Notes under the pieces: generated by a model
Database searches by the model: none
What the model was told of the DNA's origin: nothing
The model's input: only the letters and a program-made list of their open reading frames with translations
Position numbers and translations under genes: made by a program
In this document: positions 1 to 7,015 of the stretch, in pieces
How positions within the stretch are numbered: position 1 is the first letter of the stretch
Layout: every line of letters begins with the position of its first letter
Assembly (NCBI GenBank): GCA_051002235.1
Contig: JBPCMN010000008.1
Location: forward strand, 1-21,088
DNA length: 21,088 bases
Reading direction: 5' to 3'
From: JBPCMN01 sp013695115
GTDB lineage: Bacteria; Actinomycetota; Acidimicrobiia; IMCC26256; JACDBD01

Positions 1-27
1 AGTCCCGTCGCCGGCTGACTGTGCGCT

Positions 28-1878
28 TTGCGCCGCCGCACCCGGGTCTCCGGCACCCAGCCTGCTTCCCCCCCCCTCGCCACTCTCGAGGCGGCCGGGC
101 GGGCCCGGGTGCCCTTCACCACCGGGATCCTCGTGGGCATCGGCGAGACCCGCGCCGAGCGGGTGGACGCCCTCCTGGCCATCGGCGAATCCCACGACCG
201 TCATGGCCACGTGCAGGAGGTGATCGTCCAGAACTTCCTGCCCAAACCGGCCACGGCCATGCAGCGTGAGCCCCCGTGCGACCGCGCCGAGTTCCTGTGG
301 GCGGTGGCGGCCGCCCGACTCGTGCTCGGGCCGCTCATGCACGTGCAGGCGCCGCCCAACCTGACCGACGAGCACGATCTCGGTGCCCTGGTGCAGGCGG
401 GCATCGACGACTGGGGCGGCGTGTCGCCCGTGACCCCCGACCACGTCAACCCGGAGCGGCCGTGGCCCGGTCTCGAGCGGCTGCGCGCCGCCACCGAGGC
501 CGCGGGCAAGACGCTTGCCCCCCGGCTGACCGTGTACCCCGAGTACGTCGACGCCCCCGAGGCGTGGCTCGACGAGGCGGTTCGGTTTCCGGTCATGCTG
601 CGCTCCGACGGTGAAGGCCTCGGGCGCGACGACAGCTGGGCCGCCGGTGGGAACGAGCCGCCGCCGCCGATCCTGCCGCTGGCCATGCCGGCCCGCGCCG
701 GCGGACCGGTGGGTGAGGTGCTCGACGGTGTGGCCGCGGGCGAGGAGGCGGGCATCGACGAGCTCGTCACCCTGCTCGGTGCGCGGGGACCCGATCTTGC
801 CCGCGTCGCCGCGCTTGCCGATTCGCTCCGCCGCGATGCAGCCGGCGACGCGGTCACGTTCGTCCGAAATCGGAACATCAACTACACCAACGTGTGCACG
901 TTCAAGTGCCGGTTCTGCGCGTTCTCCAAGGGCCCGCTCTCCCTGAACCTGCGGGGCGACCCCTACCTGCTCGGCCTCGAGGAGGTCCAGCGGCGCGTAG
1001 TCGAGGCGGTCGAGTGCGGCGCGACCGAGGTGTGTCTTCAAGGTGGGATCCACCCGGACTTCGACGGCGACTACTACCTCGCCGTCGCGCGGGCGGTGAA
1101 GGACGCGGCTCCGCAGATCCACATCCACGCGTTCACCGCCCTCGAGGTCACCGAAGGGGCACGGCGGCTCGGGATCCCGTTGCGCGACTACCTCATTGCC
1201 GCTCGCGACGCCGGCCTGTCGACGCTGCCCGGGACCGCGGCCGAGATCCTCGACAACGAGGTCCGGGCGGTGATCTGTCCCGACAAGGTCGACACCGAGG
1301 AATGGCTCGACGCGCACCGTATCGCCCACTCAGTGGGGCTGCGCTCGAACATCACGATCATGTTCGGCCACGTCGAGCGATCGGTGCACGTCGCACGTCA
1401 CATGGTGCGCACGCGCGCGCTGCAGAAGGAGACCGGCGGCTTCACCGAGTTCGTGCCACTGCCGTTCGTGCATATGGCCACGCCGATCTTCCTGCAGCGG
1501 CGAGCCCGGCCCGGGCCGACCTTCCGCGAGGCGTTGCTGATCCACGCGGTCGCCCGCATCGCGTACCGGGGCTGGATCGACAACATCCAGGTGTCATGGG
1601 TGAAGATGGGCGTTGTCGGGGCCCAGCAGGCGCTGCGCGCCGGCGCCAACGACCTCGGTGGCACGCTGATGGACGAGAACATCTCCCGCGCCGCGGGCGC
1701 GTCGCATGGGCAGGAGCTCGACGAGGCCGAGTTCCGCCAGATCGTCGAGCCCCTCGGCCGGACCCTCGAGCAGCGCACTACCCTCTACGGGCGGGTGCAG
1801 ACCGTGGGCCGGCGGCTCCGGCCGCCAGCCGAGGAGCACATCCCGGTCCAGCTGCTCGCCCCCACTCCCGGATCGTGA
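28..1878 (+). CDS. fbiC: FO synthase (fused CofG/CofH, FbiC type), 5'-truncated
   Basis: This is the 3' two-thirds of the bifunctional radical-SAM FO synthase, which joins tyrosine and 5-amino-6-ribitylaminouracil to make 7,8-didemethyl-8-hydroxy-5-deazariboflavin, the chromophore of coenzyme F420. About 600 residues are visible; actinobacterial FbiC is about 850. Residues ~20-215 match the later part of the CofG half (VPFTTGILVGIGE, VQEVIVQNF, DDWGGVSPVTPDHVNPERPW). The CofG iron-sulfur cysteines lie outside the window. The CofH half starts near residue 280 with NRNINYTNVC and carries its CX3CX2C cluster at C290, C294 and C297, followed by EVCLQGGIHPDF and GGTLMDENIS. Family-like sequence begins only near base 76. 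Before it the frame has a stop at 16-18 and a nine-C run at 68-76, so the listed TTG start is not biological. The stop overlaps the GTG of the next gene. Family assignment is secure. Confidence 0.93.
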   Translation: MRRRTRVSGTQPASPPLATLEAAGRARVPFTTGILVGIGETRAERVDALLAIGESHDRHGHVQEVIVQNFLPKPATAMQREPPCDRAEFLWAVAAARLVLGPLMHVQAPPNLTDEHDLGALVQAGIDDWGGVSPVTPDHVNPERPWPGLERLRAATEAAGKTLAPRLTVYPEYVDAPEAWLDEAVRFPVMLRSDGEGLGRDDSWAAGGNEPPPPILPLAMPARAGGPVGEVLDGVAAGEEAGIDELVTLLGARGPDLARVAALADSLRRDAAGDAVTFVRNRNINYTNVCTFKCRFCAFSKGPLSLNLRGDPYLLGLEEVQRRVVEAVECGATEVCLQGGIHPDFDGDYYLAVARAVKDAAPQIHIHAFTALEVTEGARRLGIPLRDYLIAARDAGLSTLPGTAAEILDNEVRAVICPDKVDTEEWLDAHRIAHSVGLRSNITIMFGHVERSVHVARHMVRTRALQKETGGFTEFVPLPFVHMATPIFLQRRARPGPTFREALLIHAVARIAYRGWIDNIQVSWVKMGVVGAQQALRAGANDLGGTLMDENISRAAGASHGQELDEAEFRQIVEPLGRTLEQRTTLYGRVQTVGRRLRPPAEEHIPVQLLAPTPGS

Positions 1879-2873
1879 GCGGCCGCCGCCTCGACGTCCT
1901 CGCGATCGGCAACGCCCTCGTCGATGTACTGAGCCAGGAGTCGGACGAGTTCGTCCATGAGCACGGCCTCGAGCGCGGCGCGATGACGCTGGTCGACGCG
2001 GAGCGCGCCCAGGCGCTCTACGACGCGATGGGTCCGGCGACGGAGGTATCGGGAGGAACCGCGGCGAACACCGCCGCCGGGCTCGCCTCCTTCGGCGCGT
2101 CGGTCGGGTTCGTCGGCCGCGTGCGCGACGACCAGCTCGGGGCAGTTTTCGCCCACGACATCCGCGCCATCGGTGTCGAATTCGCCACCGCGCCCGCGTC
2201 CGAGGGCGCGCCGACCGGACGCTGCCTGATCGTCGTGACGCCGGACGCGGAGCGGACCATGAGCACTTTCCTCGGCGCCGCGTCCCAGCTGGGCCCGGAG
2301 GACATCGACTCCGAGGTGGTGGCAGCAGCCGACATCACCTATCTCGAGGGGTACCTGTTCGATCAGCCGAAGGCCAAGGAGGCGTTCCGCCACGCGGCCC
2401 GGCTCGCGCACGACGCCGGCAACCGGGTGGCGCTCACGCTGTCCGACTCGTTCTGCGTCGAACGGCACCGAGCCGACTTCCTCGACCTCGTCGAGGGTCA
2501 GGTCGACGTTCTCTTCGCCAACGAGGCCGAGGTCCGCTCGCTGTACGAGACCGACGACTTCGACGGTGCGCTCGCCCACGTGCGCGGGCACTGCGAGATC
2601 GCCGCGCTCACCCGCAGCGAGCAGGGCTCTGTCGTCGTCGCGGGTGAGGACGTGCACATCGTCGATGCCCACCCCGTCGCCAAGGTCGTCGACACCACCG
2701 GCGCCGGTGACCAGTACGCCGCCGGGTTCCTGCACGGGCTCACCCACGGCCACGACCTCGCGACCTGCGGTCGGCTCGGTGCTCTGGCAGCCGCCGAGGT
2801 CATCTCCCATCTCGGTGCCCGCCCCGAGACGTCGCTCGCCGAGCTCGCCCGCGCCGAGCTCGAGCTCGCCTAG
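1875..2873 (+). CDS. PfkB-family sugar/nucleoside kinase, adenosine kinase-like
   Basis: A 332-residue ribokinase-fold (PfkB) kinase. The GTG start at 1875 overlaps the fbiC stop (GTGA), so translation is probably coupled. N-terminal PfkB features are the IGNALVDVLS strand (residues 11-20) and the GGTAANTAAGLASFG glycine segment (60-74). The C-terminal signature DTTGAGD (273-279) holds the anion hole and the predicted catalytic base D279, and NEAE (216-219) is the Mg/phosphate motif. The whole sequence, including YLEGYLFDQPKAKEAFRHA and LTLSDSFCVERHRADFLDLV, closely resembles proteins annotated as adenosine kinase in alphaproteobacteria and actinobacteria, which would make AMP from adenosine. 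Substrate cannot be fixed from sequence, because the family also includes fructokinases and 2-keto-3-deoxygluconate kinases. Its stop (2871-2873) overlaps that of the minus-strand remnant downstream. Confidence 0.88.
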   Translation: MSGRRLDVLAIGNALVDVLSQESDEFVHEHGLERGAMTLVDAERAQALYDAMGPATEVSGGTAANTAAGLASFGASVGFVGRVRDDQLGAVFAHDIRAIGVEFATAPASEGAPTGRCLIVVTPDAERTMSTFLGAASQLGPEDIDSEVVAAADITYLEGYLFDQPKAKEAFRHAARLAHDAGNRVALTLSDSFCVERHRADFLDLVEGQVDVLFANEAEVRSLYETDDFDGALAHVRGHCEIAALTRSEQGSVVVAGEDVHIVDAHPVAKVVDTTGAGDQYAAGFLHGLTHGHDLATCGRLGALAAAEVISHLGARPETSLAELARAELELA

Positions 2874-3428
2874 GTCGCGCCTGCAACAATGAGCTCGACG
2901 AGCACGAGCGCACCAGTTCGCACCACCGACGCGAGCGCAGCGTCGCCCGAGTCCGTCGACGCGAGTAGGGCTTGCTCCAACTCGACCGTGTCGGCTTCGG
3001 TGTCCATCTCGATGTTGACGCTCGCCCGCAGGTCGCCACCGTCGCGCCAGACGACGTAGGCGTCGCCACCCCAGCCTTCGGCGGCGTCGCGGACCGTGTC
3101 GTCGTCGAGTCCGCGGCTCGCCAGGATCTCGAGGAGAACCAGTTCCCCGAGCACGCCGTCCTCGACCGCGTCCTCGTAACGCCGCTGATGCTCGTGGTCG
3201 AGATGGGCGATGTAGCGATTCGTCACCGGGATGGCGTCGCCCTCGACAGCGCCTGGATCGCAGCAAAGCTCTCGGTATCGGTCCGAAGATCGAACTCCAC
3301 CGGCTCGTCGGCCTGGGCCGCGTGGGTCAGCTCGTGGACGAGCGAGACCCGAGCGAACGTCCCACCGCGGCCGCGCCGAGCACGAGCACGGTCGCCGCGA
3401 TCCCGATCAGGAACGGGTCGCGACGCAT
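2870..3428 (-). pseudogene. Decayed membrane-anchored HExxH metallopeptidase gene
   Basis: Three pieces of one protein lie head to tail in three different minus-strand frames. Piece 1 starts at ATG 3428 and encodes MRRDPFLIGIAATVLVLGA, a positively charged N-terminus plus one membrane helix. Piece 2 (about 3360-3241, another frame) reads ARVSLVHELTHAAQA, with a zinc-metallopeptidase HExxH at 3336-3322. Piece 3 (3247-2870, the third frame) continues EGDAIPVTNRYIAHL and ends with AAEGWGGDAYVVW, a tail I associate with actinobacterial putative metallopeptidases of this layout. From GTG 3226 piece 3 alone would give 118 residues. The membrane helix and the zinc motif are almost adjacent, whereas I expect a long ectodomain between them, so an internal deletion is likely as well as two frame breaks. 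A -10-like hexamer still sits 6 nt before the original start. Sequencing error could explain the frame breaks but not the missing middle. Confidence 0.62.
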
Positions 3429-3434
3429 GTGTGC

Positions 3435-3440
3435 ACGGTA
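3435..3440 (-). promoter_or_regulatory. -10-like hexamer TACCGT, decayed metallopeptidase gene
   Basis: On the minus strand TACCGT is followed by 6 nt and then ATG at 3428. The spacing matches the other leaderless-type starts in this window, and it supports 3428 as the original start of the now broken gene. Confidence 0.4.
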
Positions 3441-3457
3441 ACCCGCGCCCACGTCGC

Positions 3458-3463
3458 TACCCT
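3458..3463 (+). promoter_or_regulatory. -10-like hexamer TACCCT, LOG-family gene
   Basis: TACCCT is followed by 7 nt and then GTG at 3471. No plausible Shine-Dalgarno sequence at normal spacing precedes the gene, which fits a leaderless message. Only 42 bp separate the two divergent starts at 3428 and 3471. Confidence 0.45.
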
Positions 3464-3470
3464 CGTGAGG

Positions 3471-4529
3471 GTGGAACGGCTCCCCCGCTACCGCACCGGC
3501 GACGCCGAGTTCGACGCTGCCATCGCCGAGCTGGTCGAGGAAACCGACGCCGAGGCCAACGCCGACCTCGTGTTCGAGATGGTCGTCTCGGCCCTTCGAC
3601 TCGCGCATGACGCCGCCGACCGCGGCGACCTGAAGATCGCCAACGGCGCACTGAAGGAGCTCCGCTATGCCTTCTCCGTGTTCGCGCCCTACCGCGCCGA
3701 GCGCAAGGTCGCGATCTTCGGCTCGGCCCGCACCGAACCCGACGACCCGCTCTACGACCAGGCCCGCCGGGTCGCAGCCGCGATGGCCGCGCGCGACTGG
3801 ATGGTGATCACCGGGGCGGGACCCGGGATCATGGAGGCGGGGCTCGAGGGCGCGGGACCGGAGCGGTCGTTCGGGGTGAGCATCCGGCTGCCGTTCGAGG
3901 CCACCACGAGCCAGTTCATCGCCGGCGATCCCAAGCTGATCAACTTCCGCTATTTCTTCACCCGCAAGCTCGCCTTCGTGAAGGAGTCACACGGGTTCGT
4001 GCTCCTCCCCGGAGGGTTCGGGACCCTCGACGAGGCGTTCGAGCTCCTCACCCTGGTGCAGACGGGCAAGACGCAGCCCGCGCCCATCGTGCTCCTGGAC
4101 GTCCCCGGGGGAACGTACTGGGAGTCCTGGCGGTCGTTCGTGGAGTCGGAGCTGACCGGTCGGGGATACGTCGGCAAGGACGACCTCGACTTCGTGCTCG
4201 TGACCGACGACGTCGACACCGCCGTCGACGAGGTCACCGGCTTCTACGCCAACTACCACTCGCAACGCTTCGTGGGCGGAAAGCTGGTCATCCGGTTGCA
4301 TCACGCACCGGAACCGGCGGAGCTGGCGGCCCTCAGCGAGGAGTTCGCCGACATCGTGGTGCGGGGTGACGGCATCCAGCGGATCGAGGCGACGCCGACT
4401 GAAGTGGCTGACAATGACCACGTCGACCTCGAGCGGATCGTCCTCCGCTTCGATCGCCGCAACCACGCCCGGCTGCGGGCGCTCATCGACCGCCTCAACG
4501 GTTTCGCGCCCCGCCGCCCCAGGATCTAG
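3471..4529 (+). CDS. LOG-family (lysine decarboxylase-like) Rossmann protein, long form
   Basis: A 352-residue protein of the LOG/TIGR00730 superfamily. The nucleotide-binding core shows FGSARTEPDDPLY (residues 83-95), TGAGPGIMEAG (114-124) and the hallmark PGGFGTLDE (180-188). Known LOG enzymes are phosphoribohydrolases that release free cytokinin bases or act on nucleoside 5'-monophosphates; the lysine decarboxylase name is historical. This form is longer than the usual ~190 residues, with a ~75-residue helical N-terminal extension and a ~100-residue C-terminal extension, so its substrate is unknown. The reading frame is open well upstream, but GTG 3471 is chosen because family-like sequence starts there and a -10-like hexamer sits 7 nt before it; GTG 3465 is the alternative. 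A hairpin with a short T-run follows the stop. Confidence 0.85.
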   Translation: MERLPRYRTGDAEFDAAIAELVEETDAEANADLVFEMVVSALRLAHDAADRGDLKIANGALKELRYAFSVFAPYRAERKVAIFGSARTEPDDPLYDQARRVAAAMAARDWMVITGAGPGIMEAGLEGAGPERSFGVSIRLPFEATTSQFIAGDPKLINFRYFFTRKLAFVKESHGFVLLPGGFGTLDEAFELLTLVQTGKTQPAPIVLLDVPGGTYWESWRSFVESELTGRGYVGKDDLDFVLVTDDVDTAVDEVTGFYANYHSQRFVGGKLVIRLHHAPEPAELAALSEEFADIVVRGDGIQRIEATPTEVADNDHVDLERIVLRFDRRNHARLRALIDRLNGFAPRRPRI

Positions 4530-4539
4530 GAGCTGCCAT

Positions 4540-4561
4540 CGGCCCACCGGGGGCCGGTTTT
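4540..4561 (+). terminator. Intrinsic terminator after the LOG-family gene
   Basis: A perfect 6-bp stem CGGCCC/GGGCCG (4540-4545 and 4551-4556) with a 5-nt loop is followed by g and TTTT at 4558-4561. It begins 11 nt after the stop codon. Confidence 0.6.
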
Positions 4562-4596
4562 CCCGGGCCCCTGTCAGTCAGCTGCGTGCGGGAGCG

Positions 4597-4613
4597 GCGA
4601 GCGAAGCGAGCGC
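4597..4613. repeat. Short GCGAGC-GAA-GCGAGC repeat unit
   Basis: GCGAGCGAAGCGAGCGC is a hexamer repeated around GAA. It lies in the gap between the LOG gene and the end of the glc operon. Related GCGCTCGCT sequence recurs in the other crt-region gaps. It is probably a common low-complexity intergenic element, and no function is visible. Confidence 0.3.
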
Positions 4614-4624
4614 GACCAGAAGAG

Positions 4625-4822
4625 TTAGTCGTCGTCGGGGGCGCCGCCCAGGGCACGGATGGCCCGCTCGACCGCCCGCCGGGCCTGCAGCACCCGCTTC
4701 TCGTCGGCGGCCGCGTCGGCGTCGCCGTCGGCGGCATCGCGGAGCCGGTCGTAGGCGAGGTCGCGCAGCGCCTCCTCGATGGCGCGCAGCTGCTCGACCA
4801 GTTCGCCACTGCGGTCGGTCAC
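4625..4822 (-). CDS. Small charged helical protein coupled to glcF
   Basis: A 65-residue protein whose GTG start (4822) overlaps the glcF stop as GTGA, making it the last gene of the glc operon. Nearly the whole sequence looks alpha-helical and rich in Glu, Arg, Asp and Ala (LVEQLRAIEEALRDLAYDRL, then DEKRVLQARRAVERAIRAL), with an acidic tail (APDDD). There is no signal peptide, membrane segment or cysteine. The two helices could form a hairpin or coiled coil. I do not recognise a named family. It could be a small accessory protein of GlcDEF or an unrelated passenger. The coupling overlap and amphipathic pattern make it a likely real gene. Confidence 0.6.
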   Translation of the reverse strand: MTDRSGELVEQLRAIEEALRDLAYDRLRDAADGDADAAADEKRVLQARRAVERAIRALGGAPDDD

Positions 4823-6006
4823 TCGAGCGCCTCGGCCAGCAGGTCCGCCGGATGGCGCACGTCCAGCCCGGCGGCAGCGAGGTGCATCGCGCATCCCGGG
4901 TTGGCTGACGCCACCCGCGGCCGACCGTCGCCGGCGGCGCGCCGGATCGCCTCGACCTTCCGGTCCCGGATCTGGGTGGCGAGCGCGGGCTGGAGCGCGT
5001 TGTACGCGCCGCCCGCCCCGCAGCACAGCCCGTCATCGTCGGTCTCGGCGAGCTCGTACGCCCGGCCCAGAACCTCGCGGACGGCACCGTCGGCATGCTG
5101 CACGTGGCGCAGATGGCACGGGTCTTGGACGACCACGCGCCCGCCGTCGGCGCGAACCGCAGGCGGGGGCTGTCGCGCGAGCCACTCGGAGAAGTCGCGG
5201 ACTCGGGTGGCAAATGTGCGCGCCTCGTCGGTGTCGAGTAACCGGCCGTAGTCCTTCATGGCCGCGGCGCAGCCGGCGCTGTCCACCACGACCGGCGCCG
5301 TGCCCGGCAGGGCGGCGATGACCCGGCGGGCGAGACGGCGCGCCTCCTCTTCCCGCCCGGCGTGGACATGCAGGGCGCCGCAGCAGTCGGCGCCGCCGCG
5401 GGGGAGGCCCGGGCGTGCGCCGGTCGCGGCCATGACGCGGATCGCGGCGCGGTGGATGTCCCGCTGCCACGCGTCCATGACGCACCCGGTGAAGAGGTAG
5501 GCGTCGGGAGCGTCGCCGGCGGGCACGCGCAGCCGGCGGGCCAGCGATCGCACGGAGAGGCGCGGCAATCCCAGTCGACGGGGAACGAGGTGCAGGCGCT
5601 GCGCGACCAGCAGCAACCAGGTCAGCGCGAGCAGCAGCCGGTGGCGGGGCAGCACCAGGCGGTACCCCAGCCACTCGGCAAGCCGGCGACGCCACCGCCG
5701 CTCGCTCCGCCGCTGTTCGTGGAGCACGCCGCGCGCCCCCTCCATCAGATGGCCGAAGGGCACCGACGACGGGCAGGCGGCTTCGCAGCCCCGGCACTGC
5801 ACGCACTCCTCCATGTAACGCTCGAAGGTGGCGTCGAGCGGCGCGTCGCCGAACTGGACCGCCTGCATGGCGGCGATGCGGCCCCGGGGCGACGCGGCCT
5901 CGAGCCCGGTGACGCGGTACGTCGGGCAGTGTGGAAGGCACAGCCCGCAGGCGACGCAGGCGACCAGCTCGTTCTCGTCGAGCGTCAACACGCTCAGAAG
6001 GCTCAT
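4819..6006 (-). CDS. glcF: Glycolate oxidase iron-sulfur subunit GlcF
   Basis: A 395-residue electron-transfer subunit. GlcD and GlcE oxidise glycolate to glyoxylate, and GlcF passes electrons on towards the respiratory chain. The N-terminus has two 4Fe-4S motifs: CVACGLCLPHCP (C17, C20, C23, C27) and CVQCRGCEAACP near residues 68-79. The C-terminal half holds two CCG-domain sets: TGCVMD, ADCCGALH and DSAGCAAAMKDYG, then DPCHLRHVQ, LCCGAGGAYN and NPGCAMHL. ATG 6006 overlaps the glcE stop (ATGA). Open sequence further upstream lies inside glcE and lacks family similarity. The same architecture occurs in lactate-oxidising and glycerol-3-phosphate dehydrogenase subunits, but the GlcD and GlcE partners favour glycolate. 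Confidence 0.9.
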   Translation of the reverse strand: MSLLSVLTLDENELVACVACGLCLPHCPTYRVTGLEAASPRGRIAAMQAVQFGDAPLDATFERYMEECVQCRGCEAACPSSVPFGHLMEGARGVLHEQRRSERRWRRRLAEWLGYRLVLPRHRLLLALTWLLLVAQRLHLVPRRLGLPRLSVRSLARRLRVPAGDAPDAYLFTGCVMDAWQRDIHRAAIRVMAATGARPGLPRGGADCCGALHVHAGREEEARRLARRVIAALPGTAPVVVDSAGCAAAMKDYGRLLDTDEARTFATRVRDFSEWLARQPPPAVRADGGRVVVQDPCHLRHVQHADGAVREVLGRAYELAETDDDGLCCGAGGAYNALQPALATQIRDRKVEAIRRAAGDGRPRVASANPGCAMHLAAAGLDVRHPADLLAEALE

Positions 6007-7013
6007 ACGGGGAGGCGACCCGGTGAGAGCTTGCCGGCGGGGTCGAACGCGGTCTTGATGCGCGCCATCAGCTGCCGATTGGGCAATCCCGCGCCGAAGC
6101 CGTCGATCCCGTCGCCCTGCTCGCGCAACAACCACCCGCCGGCGGCCTCGGCGGCCTGACGCGCCTGCGCGAGGGGCGCCGGTCTGTCGGCGCCAACGTG
6201 CACGGTGCCGACACCGATCTCCGCGACCCAGCGGAGCCCGTCGACGCCGCCCAGCTCGTCGGCGAGCGCGCACAGACGGCCCGGTCGCACCGAGATCCGG
6301 CCGCGGTGGGGGCCGTCCGGCCACGCCGGCCCCCGGTCACCGGGCGTCAACCCCCCGGCGTGCAGCTCGGCGGCGACATCGTCGGGGTCGCCTTCGAGCA
6401 GCACCCGGGTGTCGCCACCGTCCCAGGCGATGCACGACGGCCGGAAGCACCGGCGCCGCACCTCGAACGGGTCGCCCTCAGTCCCTGCCCAGGTCACGTG
6501 GCGCGGGCGCGGCTGGCACCGTAGCGTCACCTGCACGATGACCCCGATGGTCCCGAGCGAGCCCACCAGCAGGCGGGGCAGGTCGTAGCCGGTCACGTTC
6601 TTCACCGTCGGCCCGCCGCCCTTCACCACCCGGCCGTCGCCGGTGACGAACCGCACCTCCAGGAGCCGGTCGCGCAAGGGGCCGTAGCGCAGGCGCCGGT
6701 GGCCCGAGAGCCCCGACGCGAGCGTGCCGCCGACCGTCGCCGCCGCCGGGTCGCGGGGATCGAGCACGCACTCCTGCCCGCCGTCCTCGAGAGTCGCGGC
6801 GAGGTCGGCGACGGTCGTGCCCGCCCCCACGGTCACAGTCAGCTCGGCGGGGTCGTAGGCGACGACACCGGCGGGGGCTCGCACCTCGACACCGATCGGT
6901 GCCGGCCCCCCGACGTCCCAGTGGGTGCGACCCCCGACCGGCACCACCGTCTCGGCAGCCGCGATCCGGTCGCGCAGCTCGTCGAGGTCCGGGAGGGTGG
7001 CAGCGGTCGTCAC
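6003..7013 (-). CDS. glcE: Glycolate oxidase FAD-binding subunit GlcE
   Basis: A 336-residue FAD-binding protein of the VAO/PCMH type. The N-terminal flavin domain shows VVPVGGRTHWDVGGP, ELTVTVGAGTTVADL, PAAATVGGTLASGLSG and GGPTVKNVTGYDL, then GSLGTIGVIVQVTLR. The C-terminal part ends with FDPAGKLSPGRLPV, the usual GlcE end. It is the shorter companion of GlcD in the GlcDEF complex. GTG 7013 lies 2 nt after the glcD stop (TAA CC GTG) and starts VTTAATLPDLDELRDRIA; GTG 7025, in the same frame and overlapping glcD, is an alternative. The stop overlaps glcF by 4 bp. Confidence 0.88.
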   Translation of the reverse strand: MTTAATLPDLDELRDRIAAAETVVPVGGRTHWDVGGPAPIGVEVRAPAGVVAYDPAELTVTVGAGTTVADLAATLEDGGQECVLDPRDPAAATVGGTLASGLSGHRRLRYGPLRDRLLEVRFVTGDGRVVKGGGPTVKNVTGYDLPRLLVGSLGTIGVIVQVTLRCQPRPRHVTWAGTEGDPFEVRRRCFRPSCIAWDGGDTRVLLEGDPDDVAAELHAGGLTPGDRGPAWPDGPHRGRISVRPGRLCALADELGGVDGLRWVAEIGVGTVHVGADRPAPLAQARQAAEAAGGWLLREQGDGIDGFGAGLPNRQLMARIKTAFDPAGKLSPGRLPV

Positions 7014-7015
7014 GG

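Noticed and set aside
894..1874. Upstream extension of the PfkB kinase frame through fbiC
   Set aside because: The extension is an alternate-frame reading of fbiC (Arg/Pro-rich); the kinase fold begins at GTG 1875.
1785..3266. 493-residue minus-strand open frame opposite the PfkB kinase gene
   Set aside because: It is a composition shadow of a high-GC gene: Arg/Gly-rich, without domain motifs, and opposite a clearly recognisable kinase.
3327..3608. 93-residue minus-strand frame starting at 3608, upstream of the membrane helix of the decayed peptidase
   Set aside because: The part before 3428 is antisense to the LOG gene N-terminus and not peptidase-like; the membrane anchor begins at ATG 3428 with its own promoter-like hexamer.
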